Part shown: positions 36,858 to 47,316 of the stretch, piece after piece
Layout: each line of letters begins with the position of its first letter
Numbering within the stretch: position 1 is the stretch's first letter
Assembly (NCBI GenBank): GCA_025175665.1
Contig: JANKKI010000327.1
Coordinates: 2,294,001-2,358,000 of the forward strand
Length of the DNA: 64,000 nucleotides
Direction of reading: 5' to 3'
From: Cinchona pubescens
Taxonomy: Eukaryota; Streptophyta; Magnoliopsida; Gentianales; Rubiaceae
The notes under the pieces: model-generated
What the model saw: the letters and a program-made list of their open reading frames with translations, nothing else
Told to the model about the DNA's origin: nothing
The model's database searches: none
Made by a program: the position numbers and the translations under genes

Positions 36858-37022
36858 AAAGATTTAGGTAGATTCGGTCTTTGGTCCTATTTATAGTTCA
36901 TGTGGTGTGGATTAAATTTTAGAGAATCTATGATATCAGTTGATGTAAGCAAGATTTTTTAAAATTAATCTTGATCATAAGATCTACAGGTCTACCAAAA
37001 ATCGAGTCTATCTAAATATTTT
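36858..37022. mobile_element. MITE family F1, copy 5
   Basis: Ends aaagatttaggtagattcgg and reverse complement aaatatttagatagactcga. Lies outside the tandem duplication, so it is an independent insertion. Confidence 0.6.
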
Positions 37023-37609
37023 GCTTCATAATTATGGTGCATGATTGACGTCGGGTTAGAGGAGAAACCGGCCATCGGGTGGATGATGCTTAATGCTAGC
37101 TGTTGGAAAACCTTAGAGGACACTTTGTGGTCGTAAAAATGGTGGTGTCAATATCCAAGCTGTCTCTATTCCCTTTATATTTATACATAAAAAGTTAAGA
37201 CCCTACTTGAATTAGTTGTGATAAATACAAGAATTAATAATCTCTAGTTAGTCGTTAATCTTTGCTTAGGTAGCGCATGGAAATTGATCATATTGCTAAT
37301 TAAAGTGCTCGCCAATGGTATAGTATGATTTTATTTTATTTTTATAAAAAAAATAAAATAATTGTTTAATTAAATGTTTGTTTAATTGTAATGATCCTGC
37401 ACTGAAAAGGACATGTTATGAGGGGGTTGGTCATAACTCGCAAGTCTTGGGACCTTCCCCTTTTTAAAATTTGTTTGAATTAAATTACACGGCTGTTTTG
37501 GGATTGGACATGAGTGAATAAGATAGTCGATGCATTTGAGATCATATCTTAGGCTAAAATTCTGCTTTTATTTTCCAATGCCACAGTTTTAAGAGAACAA
37601 CTTAACTTG

Positions 37610-38734
37610 AAGGGATAATTTTAGAAACATTCTCTAAAGTTTTTCTCGGAATATCACTTAACACATCCTTAATACTTCAATTTTTACGGCCTTTAGACAA
37701 AAATTACAGATTGTCCACCAATAGAAATTAAGGGTAATAATAATTGAACTTATAACTTTTATTAAGGTATACATATTTACATGTCGTTTGAATCAATCCC
37801 TATTTGCAATAATATTATAATAAATAAATAAGAACGGACAACAAAAGGCCAAGTGTAAATTGAGCAATGAAATGTAGTTTAGGTATTAAGACACTTTTTC
37901 TATAATTTATTGATTATAAGTTGGCGTTGCTAAAGGATAGTGGGACCTTTTTTTTTTTTTTTTTTCACCCGAAAGGCGAGTGTAAATTGAAACTATCTTC
38001 TCGAGAAAATAACTTCAATAATCCATCATATTTCACTTTTGTTCCTTTTTTGGTTTTTCACATTTTAAATGATACATTTTAGTCTATCGCAAATTTAAAA
38101 CACGCCATTTTTGTCTGTCAACACAATTAGAACATACTTTGGCTTGAAATACTCATGTGCGTATCGAATGTTACATCTTTTACAGGCAAAATTGATAATA
38201 CACAAATTTTAAATATTTAACGACACTACCTAAAATCTCCTTCACCAGTATCCCAAATTTTTCACCTACTATCACCACTCTTATTCTGCTATCTCACCAT
38301 TTTTCCTCCATCACCTCTACTCCAGCAATCCCAACCATATTCTTTTTTGTGACAATTTAGTATTTAAGGTTAGGTATTGTCAATTTTGCCTTTAAATATG
38401 ATACATTCGATACGCATATGAGTATTTCAATTTAAAATATGTCGTAATTATGTCGAGAGACTAAAATGATATATTTTGAATTTGTGGGAGATTCAAATGC
38501 ATCACATTAAATGTGAAAGATTAAAAAAATACAAATATAAAATGTGAACAACTATTAAAATTATTATTTTTATCTTCTCCCACCTTAAAGGAATCTTTTA
38601 AACTTATTTTCTCTGGCATGACTAAACATGTTATAAGAAAATTTGAATTAGGGGATATGCAAGCAATATTTTTAGAAATTTAAGGATGTTAATACTATCA
38701 GACATTTCAGGAAAGATTTTTAAAATTATCCCTT
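37610..38734. mobile_element. Inverted-repeat element carrying a nested foldback element
   Basis: Outer ends aagggataattttagaaaca and reverse complement aagggataattttaaaaatc match over about 20 bp and continue loosely to ttaaca. A second element is nested inside at about 38000-38582. No coding content. Confidence 0.5.
38000..38582. mobile_element. Foldback MITE related to 54131-54700
   Basis: Long inverted ends (cacattttaaatgatacatt with gattcaaatgcatcacatta). The interior shares atactcatgtgcgtatcgaa and acacaaattttaaatattta-type phrases with the elements at 54131 and 61157. Older and more diverged. Confidence 0.5.
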
Positions 38735-40462
38735 ATTTTAATTACAACTGTAACACACCCACTACAATAGGGCGCATTAGCAAATTCTCTTTTTCTCTTT
38801 GCATATACTTGCACGTAAACTTTATGAACTTAAGTAGAATTCTTTAAATTTGAATTCAGAGCAAGATTTAGAATTTTTGGAGCAAAACGAGGAAAACGCC
38901 GAAAGAAGGGTCTTAATAATGGGACACTAACCTAAAAAAGTATAGATTGTTCATGCTATTAAAATGTTAACTTTAAATTGAGTGCAATGTAACTTTAGAT
39001 TAAGTGCACGGTTGTTTCTTGTTCCAATTTGCATCATCATCCAAGAAAACTGAAAGCCTATATGAATGGTGGTTTTTGACAATGCAATTCAATTATCCAA
39101 AAGGGCTTCCACCAAATTTGATAGTTAATTTCATTAGACACTAATGATGTGCTTGGTTTATTTATTTGTTGGAGGAATTTGTAAAATCAAAATTGATGAA
39201 TTTTGAATTTATTCAAATTAGAAAGTTATTTGAAATATTTTATTTCACACTTTTTAATTATGATAAATTTAAAATTCACCTACATTATTAACTTTAGAAA
39301 TCCCTCCAAAAAAAAAAATTTTTTTTTAAGGAATTCTTTGCAAAATCTATATATTCAAACACAACCTAAGATTAAGATTATTTTAGTGATCAATTAGTTC
39401 GAAATTGTTTTGATGTACATGGAAAGGAGGTGGATTTAGGTGAAAGAATATTTGAGAATTTACCATAATCCAGAACAGATAGACTTTAAAAGATCCAACA
39501 AACAAAGGAATGCAACAAATAGTAAAAGATACTACTGTAATGCTTTTTCTTCACTTTTGACAAAGTTGATTATCTAAAGGCGTTCCTTGGTGTTTTGATG
39601 TAAAGGGATTGAAGTTTTTAATCATCACAACCACGCTCCAATCATACAAGTCGTGAACTGTCTGCAAACCATAATACTTTTAACTTGATGCACCCCCTCA
39701 CCCCACAACAATGTGTTAGTACATATGTTGAATGTAAAATATCTGGAGTTGTTTTTGTTACTTGCATCAAATGTATATTGATCTGCTGTCATTAGTTTTT
39801 TTCTTGGTAGGAATCGGCAGTCATTAGGTGAAAGACACAGTTGTAGAAACAGCTTCTTGCAAGACTTTAAAATGTACATCAATGGACACACACCCTCTCT
39901 TGCTAGCTAGCGTATATTGCCACTTTCATACAAATTTTTTGTCCTTGTTTTTATGCTACTCTGAATATTTTATATATATACTTTATCTTACAACTATCGT
40001 TATGCTAGAATATATATGTCAAGTGTATTAAATGAGAGATAAGAATAGACATAGAAAATAATAGAGAATATCTTGTAAAAGAATTAATTTTATACGAAAT
40101 TGTATAAAGTTATTCGTCATTAGATACTTGGGAAGGAATACACATGAGGCCGTATGGGTCACCAAAACTTACCCTAGCCAGATCAAAGAGACGATCAAGC
40201 ATTAGGATTTTAATTGCTTGATGAGAAGCATACGCAAAAAGATCTTGTGCCACTTTAAAGTAGTAAAGTTTTTAATTTATGAAGTATAAGCTTTTTAATG
40301 CATGATGTTTCGTATTTAATTTAATTTCATTTTGATTAAGAGATTCAATTAAACACATTATTCCATAACCTAACAGAAACATGTCAGCAAGAGAACAAAT
40401 TAAATATCTGAATCTTTAAGTCAAGATCCATATCTACTACATTTAAAATTTATTTATTTTTG

Positions 40463-40494
<32 letters not shown>

Positions 40495-40980
40495 TTGGCA
40501 AAGAGCTGCAATCAGATATGAGATAACCACAATAACTACATTAGAATGTCCCCAATACCAAAGATATTTAACCCTCTAAAAGAGTAGTACGAGAAACATA
40601 TAAAATGGGTAGTATATATTAAAGATGCTCATTAAATTTAAATCCTTCTGCCACCTCAAAAATCAGTGCTAAATTATCCAAAAACTGAGACAATGATTAA
40701 TGCTAAAACATTTTAAAGCCTTAATGATGTATCCCAATTTCCTTGCATTGGCATGGCATTTAAATAGGGACAATTATGTCTTATTATTCCTTTCTTTTTA
40801 TTCTACTTTTGTTCTATTAAAGTTATCACAATTTGATTTGGAAATTTTTTAGTCAATAATTCAAATTTTTATAATAATCTAGTGCAAATTTCTTTAACTA
40901 TTTTAAAAATTTTAAATTTTTATATGTAAACATTTAATAGAAATTTTATTAAAAATTAAATAAATCTATATAAATTTCTT
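38735..40980. other. Intergenic DNA upstream of the DUF761 gene
   Basis: AT-rich. A (TTA)n-type microsatellite lies at about 40460-40494. Short open frames near 39625-40031 on both strands are unrecognised. No gene is supported. Confidence 0.4.
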
Positions 40981-41011
40981 GGTTATGCACCCCTACCATG
41001 TCATCACTCTT

Positions 41012-41018
41012 TATATAG
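41012..41018 (+). promoter_or_regulatory. Candidate TATA box of the DUF761 gene
   Basis: tatatag lies about 95 bases upstream of the start codon at 41110, placing a transcription start near 41045 and leaving a short leader. Good position, but not proven. Confidence 0.5.
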
Positions 41019-41109
41019 TCCAACTCCATTTGGGAAAGAATAGAGAAAAAAAAAAAAAAAAAGCCTTGAAACCTCTCGTCCACCAAAAGAGAAACTGGAC
41101 CATAATTCC

Positions 41110-43121
41110 ATGGAACCAGACGGAGACTCACCAACTTTCTGGTCCCACCCTTCAACCAACGCCATCTTCCAACATCAACGCCGTCGCCGGCGACCGTCAC
41201 CGTCTCCGATCTTCAACCCGGTTTCACTCATCCTTGTTTTACCAATCATAGCATTATTCATCATTTTTTTCTTAGTCCCTCCATTTCTTTCTCATACAAC
41301 TCAAATTCTTCGTCCCACTTATTCTGTTAAGAAAAGTTGGGATTCCCTTAGCTCCATATATTCTTCTTGTAATTTTCGCAATTCTTTGTGGGGTTTTTGC
41401 AAAGAAAAACGACGACGTTTTAGCCGCGGAAAGTTCCGATGAACGGACTTCTGCTAATGATGAGAGAGCAGCTCAGCTTGCTGAAAGCAGTGTTGGTGGT
41501 CAATGGTTTAATGCTCCTCCTCCGGTTGGATTGGATGGACCGCGTACCGGTTTAAACCGGTTGAGAAGGAGCAGTAGTTCCTACCCGGATTTAAGACAAG
41601 GTTTATTGTGGGAAACCGGAGAAACCCGGTACCGGTTTATGGATGACTTTGAGGTGAATTTAGACAGGCAGACGCAGCAAACTGTTTCCGATCAGTTCCA
41701 CTACCGTACACGGCGGAGCGTGAAGGAGGAGGAGGAGAGTGATGTAAAAGTGATCCCGGTGGATACTTTTGAAGTTCATTCAGCTCGGCCTCCCTCTCCA
41801 GAACCACCACCAAAGCCAGAAACACCAGCGCATCCTCCACCTCCTCCGCCACAGCCGGTCGCCGGCAGCGGCGGGGTTGAAGCGGAGGCGATCACTTCAC
41901 AGCGTTCCACGTAAAGAGAAGTTGGAAATGCCACGTGTTGAAGCTAAGGCTGCTGAGCCTGAGTTGGAAGAAATCCGATCTCCGCCTCCTCCAGCTGCTC
42001 CTCCTTCTCCTCCTCCTCCTCCTCAGGTCTTTGCTACTCCTCCTCCGCCTCCTCCGCCGCCTCCGGTGGAGGAGTTTGAGGAAATTCCGGAGAAGAAACT
42101 TCAACGGAGAAAGAGCGGAACGGCAAAGGAAATAACAACAGCAATCGCTTCTTTATACAATCAGACAAAAAGAAAGAAAAGATCGAAAAAAAGAAACAAT
42201 TCGGAGAGTTCCAGTGACAGCTCCTCTCCGCCTTCTGTACATTCAACCGTTCCGCCACCAACACCGCCGCCTCCACCTCCTCCTCCGCCACCTCTTCCGT
42301 CTCCTAAGGTCTTTCAAAACCTTTTTAAAAAAAGTAGCAAAAATAAACGTGTGCATTCTCTTATTCATCCACTGCACCACCACCTCCACCTCCACCTCCT
42401 CCTCCGCCGCTTCCAAATTCAATTTTTAATAACTTGTTCAAGAGCGGGAGCAAGAGTAAGCGCTTTATTTCGACATCATCAGCTCCTCCTCCACCACCTC
42501 CACCTTCACCGCCTCCGTCGTCTATCTTGAATACTTTTTTCAAGCACGGAAGCAAAAGCAGGCGGTTCAAATCAGAAAACTCAGCTCCACCACCGCGACC
42601 ACCCCCGCCGCCGCCTCCACCACCTCTTGAAGCATCATCCAAACGAAAGTCTAAATACACTCAATCTCAAACTCCAACTGCACCACCTGAACCTTTCCAG
42701 CGACGGCCATCCTCCACCAAGAAACCACCGTTGCCGGCGAAAACAAGTACTATTTACTACGAGGACAATATAAATAGCGGCGCACAATCGCCACTTATAC
42801 CAATGCCGCCGCCGCCGTTTTCAATGCCGGACTTTAAATTCGTGGCGCGCGGAGATTTTGTTAGAGCTTATACGGAGCGCGCACAGCTCAAGGTGTAGCT
42901 CTCCGGACCTAGAAGACGTTGATGTAATGTCGGTCAAATCATCAGAAGGAATAGACGGTTCAGATTCAATTGGGCCGTCAGTGTTTTGTCCCAGCCCGGA
43001 TGTTAACTTGAAAGCTGAGAGTTTCATTGCTAGGCTGAAAGATGAGTGGAGGTTGGAGAAAATGAATTCCGTGAAAGAGAAGCATAAGCCAGTCCATGGA
43101 CCAAGCCCAAAACTTGTCTAA
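41110..43121 (+). CDS. DUF4408/DUF761 proline-rich protein, four frame breaks
   Basis: Single-exon gene of a plant family of unknown function. Reading order: start MEPDGDSPTFW; a hydrophobic segment ILVLPIIALFIIFFLVPPFL; ILRPTYSVKKSWDS; a second hydrophobic segment LLVIFAILCGVFAKKNDD; a spacer with SSSSYPDLRQGLLWE; a long Pro-rich region; and the C-terminal DUF761 signature FIARLKDEWRLEKMNS. Two membrane helices then a proline-rich arm is the family pattern. The frame changes at four places: one extra C at 41345-41347, one extra G at 41873-41876, two extra bases (or one lost) near 42361-42366, and four (or one) extra near 42865-42869. Each side continues with family-like sequence, and the total corrects to a multiple of three (about 667 residues). 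No intron borders explain the shifts. It is an assembly problem or a young pseudogene. Confidence 0.82.
42309..42565 (+). repeat. Three internal protein repeats in the DUF761 gene
   Basis: Units at 42309-42350 (VFQNLFKKSSKNKR), 42422-42463 (IFNNLFKSGSKSKR) and 42524-42565 (ILNTFFKHGSKSRR) are spaced about 34-37 codons apart. Each follows a run of prolines. The basic motif may be a short amphipathic helix. Confidence 0.75.
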
Positions 43122-45088
43122 GCCCAGTGATCAGCAGAAATGAAAAACTGAAAATTGTTGGTTTTTTTTTTTTTTTTTAAAAAAATTTCCACTTATTACT
43201 GATTTTGCCAATAACAAAAACACATAATTAATTAATTACTAAATAGAGTGTATGCATAGGTAGCAAGAAAATTGTTGCTCTGATTTTGTTTTTTTTTGTT
43301 TTCAATTGGAGCAACTTCTTGCAGAGGATATGAGTTCACATAAGTTGTTTGTTTGATCAAAGATTTGAGATGAAGCTGACTACGTAATATGTATATGGTT
43401 CGCATAGAGTGCTTTGTTGTGACAAGGCTCTGATAGTGTTTTTTTGCCCCCTTTCAGAGCTTGTATCATGGATTGACTCACAAGTTTTGAATTAGTTTAG
43501 TGTAAGTTGTGCTCGATTGAATAATGAATTTTAATGTATTGCTTGCTGTGTTTATACTCAGCAGAAGGATGTTCAAAACTTTGACAACAAAGTTTAGTTC
43601 AAATGGTAAGATTATATTTTTCTTCTAACGAGATCATAGATTCAAATTATCAAATAATAGGTGAGCTCTATAGACAAAATAAAAAAAAGTGTCCAAATTT
43701 TTGGTTCAACTTTCGAAGGTGTGTACTGTGGAGTGGACCTTATTTCCATACTAGAAATTGCACTTAATAAAGGTATTTGTGAAGGTTCCTCTCCAATTAT
43801 TAGAGATAACTTCTTTCCGGTATATCTTAAGAAAATATAATTTTTAATTTTTTTTAAAGATCATAACAGTTCGTAATATAATTCAATTTATTATATATGT
43901 TTACTGTACATAAAATTTGAAAATAAATAGATTAATTTTTTCATTTGATTAAATGTCTAATTTTGTATTGATTTTGACAAATTTTACACTATCTGAATGT
44001 TTTGAACAAATTGAGTGATAATTAGTTTTAGAATGAACAAGAAGGTAATTGCTACAAGCACTTCAAAATATGAGTTGCTGAGATAGTGTATTACCCATGA
44101 ACAGAGGCCAACCGAGTTCGCTCAAATAATATGTTAGAAAATCAAATCATCAGAAGGTTTAGTATTCGAATTTTTTGCATTCAATATCTTGTTTGGCACG
44201 TGATATGTAAATATCACATTAAGTTGCTCCTAACCTCAGGAAAGAGGGTAATCAAATCTCTTCTTAAACCTTTTTTTTTCTTAAAAAATCATGAAAAGAA
44301 TAATCATATACATTATTGCAGACACCAGATTACACAGTATAAAATAGATAAGTGATAGAAGTGTTTATTTGGAGAAGCAAAGGTGGGAAAGGTTTATGCA
44401 ATGATGACTAATGTACCATAGGATTTTTGCTACAAAAGGCCAAGCCTTTTACGTCACGAAATTCTTACTCGATTAGAAAAGAGTCAAAATATCTAAGGCG
44501 GCTTTTTGGCATTGTAACTTCCTAGCAATTGCCTCTTTAGACCAAAGCAATGGAAGATTAGTACCATACTAAAATGAGATATACCTCTAAACTTGAAAAA
44601 AAACCCAACAGGCTTTAATTAATTGAAGTAATTTTTAAAAAGCAAACACTTTGAGTTGGGACTCGAGAGCGTAAGCATTCGATCACCTTCGCTTTTGAGT
44701 ACATACAACTTTTGGCTGTTCGCTATTCATTTTGTTTTCGCGGAAACAATACTTTAGTTGGTCACAAGTCGCAACCACTGGGCCATCATCTTTCTTTCTT
44801 TCTTTCTATATTTGCCTTTGTTTAAAGACCAAAGTCCAACTAATTACCAACCAATTAATTAATCAAGAGCAAGTGTACGTACAACTTCCAAAACAATCCA
44901 AAATCTTAATTAGCACCAAGGTATTTAAATGAACTTAATTAATGTCTTGGTCATCTATCGAATTTACATTCTTGTTGAGATTATTTTAAAGGGTTACTAA
45001 AAAAAGAATATTTAAATACTAAATTCGATATCTACACTCTCTCTTTTATCTAAAAATATAACTTGTTCAGGTCGAACTTAACTCTTTA
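43122..45088. other. DUF761 3' UTR and intergenic DNA
   Basis: The first 400 bases are probably 3' UTR (aataatgaattttaatg near 43520). A SINE-like fragment at about 43588-43675 has an A-box-like agtttagttcaaatggtaag and a B-box-like agattcaaat. The rest is unremarkable. Confidence 0.35.
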
Positions 45089-45489
45089 GGGTTAATGGCA
45101 TTTTGCATCCTTTAATTATATATGTTTAGCACTTTGCACCTTTAACTATTAAATTTTGTATTTCACTACCTCAAACTTTCAAATTTTAGTACTTTAGAAT
45201 AGTTACCTTACTTCCGGGCAATTGGAACACTTAACAACAAATATAATATTTTAATATTGTGTATGCTTCATAAAATACCTAAGTAAAATGTAATTTAACT
45301 TGTGACAAAAGTTATTTTCACCAACAAAAAGGATAATCAAATTAGACATTTTTTACATGATTTCAAGTGATTGCACTAAAGTGCTAAAAATTAGAAGTTT
45401 GAAATAGATCTGTAAATTGCATAAATTAATAATTTGGGGTGTAAAATGCTAAACTAGTATAGTTGAAGGGCGCATGATATCATTAACCC
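45089..45489. mobile_element. Foldback MITE with 60-bp inverted ends
   Basis: Left gggttaatggcattttgcat and reverse complement of the right end gggttaatgatatcatgcgc, both continuing through tagtttagca-like and caactat-like blocks. 401 bp, no coding content. Confidence 0.55.
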
Positions 45490-45976
45490 AACTTTTTACC
45501 AAGCAAGATCATGATGAATGCAATGGAGGACGGCACAAAATAGGGGCAACTATTTAATTTTCAATTTATTGCGGAAACACGTTTTTGCATATTCTTGAAA
45601 AAAATTTCTTTATTAAAAATAAATTTTCAATTTTTTTAGTTTATAAATTTGTGATTCATCATAGAAAATACTAATCACTTTTACTTTACAATATATCGTA
45701 TTTTTTATGTATTAAAATAAATTTCATGCATACATAGATAAGCACATTAACTCGTGTCCCATTTTTGCAATAAATAACAAAAAAAAGTTATTAGAAGATT
45801 AAAGGGTGTCAAGTGAAATTATAAAAAAAAAAGCATAGGAGAGTTTTTTCAAAACTATCATTTTTATTATTTTATTAAAGTATAAAAGGTAAAAATGTGA
45901 TTTCGTGCTGATTTGAATCCCGTATTAACAAGAGAATGGAGAAAATAAATTTTTTTTTTAAATTGAGGGTGCTAAG

Positions 45977-45978
<2 letters not shown>

Positions 45979-46025
<47 letters not shown>
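45979..46025. repeat. (AT)n microsatellite
   Basis: An uninterrupted run of about 23 AT units, likely polymorphic in length. Confidence 0.9.
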
Positions 46026-46029
<4 letters not shown>

Positions 46030-46147
46030 CACAACACACACCTTAATAACAAAAGTAATTGTTGGTAGGTATATGATAAAATCGTTTTACGTTAATTATT
46101 AAAGATCAAGAAAAAAAAATAAATGAAAGGAAAGATTGATTAAATAA

Positions 46148-46998
46148 AGGGTTGATTACACTTTGCCGCCTTGTATTATGGGTCCTGTCTCAATTTACTC
46201 CTGTAAAAATTTAATTATATTTTTGTCGCTTTAATTAACGGTCTAAAAAATGATTAGTTTGACTGTCAGCCAATCGTATCAAATGACTAAAATGGCCTTA
46301 GTATTTAGTTGATAGACTATTTTATTATTTGGGAGTAAAGAAAATATTCTTTTTTTATTATTACTAATTTATTGGAGGTAGAAGTGACATATTATGACTT
46401 GTAACTTGAAAAAAATAAGGAGGAGGGATTCTTACAAGAGATACATAAAAGGTTAAAAATAAAAAAAAAACTAGAACTTTAAACCTCCGAGCATAAATGG
46501 AAAAGGGTAATTGAAAAAATAATTTGTGCAATTAATGAATTTATACTTCAAAATATGGTAAAATAGATGTGCATACATACATGAAAATACTTCCACTACT
46601 TTATGCTAAAGCAAAAAAAACATGAGTTACATAAATTCCGCTGGCTTAAATTAATTTGAGTTTGTATTAAAATTTTTAGAGTTTTTTCTTTTGTTTAGTT
46701 TCTCCGTTTTATGCATCAAACTAAATATATCTTTTGTTCGTGTTCATGCAAAAGTTATTTTTTTCTTTTAATTGAAAGAAAATAATAACATAAATATTTT
46801 TTTTTGGCATCAATACGACAAAATAGTTTATCAACAAAATATTTGAGGTTATTTTAATTATTTTGTCCTTTTAACTAACTTTTTAACTAACTATTCTTTT
46901 TGACCGTTAATCTAGGATAAAGTGATTATTAAAATTTTTTCACACAAGGTAATTTGAGACAAAACTATATTATAGAGGGACAAAGTATAATTAGCTCG
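46148..46998. mobile_element. Long inverted-repeat element, 0.85 kb
   Basis: Ends are inverted and imperfect over about 100 bp: left gggttgattacactttgccg, reverse complement of the right end gagctaattatactttgtcc. Both continue to a shared gattaacggtc/aattaacggtc block. No transposase. Confidence 0.5.
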
Positions 46999-47076
46999 TA
47001 AACAAATAAGATTGAATATTGTGGCCATTGAATTAGCCGGAATATCCAAAGTGCAAATCATTCTCATAATCAAGGC

Positions 47077-47232
47077 AAATATTTTGGTAAATTATGTTTT
47101 TGATCCCACTTGTACATTCTATTATATAAATTAAAATTTATGATATTAATTCATATGAATAATATTTTTTTAAATTTAATTCTAATCACAAATCTATAAA
47201 TAAGATAAAAATTAAATCTATTTAAATATTTT
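47077..47232. mobile_element. MITE family F1, copy 6 (diverged)
   Basis: Left aaatattttggtaaattatg, right reverse complement aaatatttaaatagatttaa, with the tttttaaatttaattct core. Located just upstream of the first-exon triplication. Confidence 0.45.
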
Positions 47233-47316
47233 CTATCTTTAAAAATAAATAGGATATGCTAATATAACACGGGAAGATTTATTAACTAACGGGCAAATAA
47301 AATTGAAATCTACTCT

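Noticed and set aside
41637..42660. Antisense open frames rich in Arg, Gly and Glu over the DUF761 gene
   Set aside because: They are mirror images of the proline codon runs on the plus strand and have no independent support.
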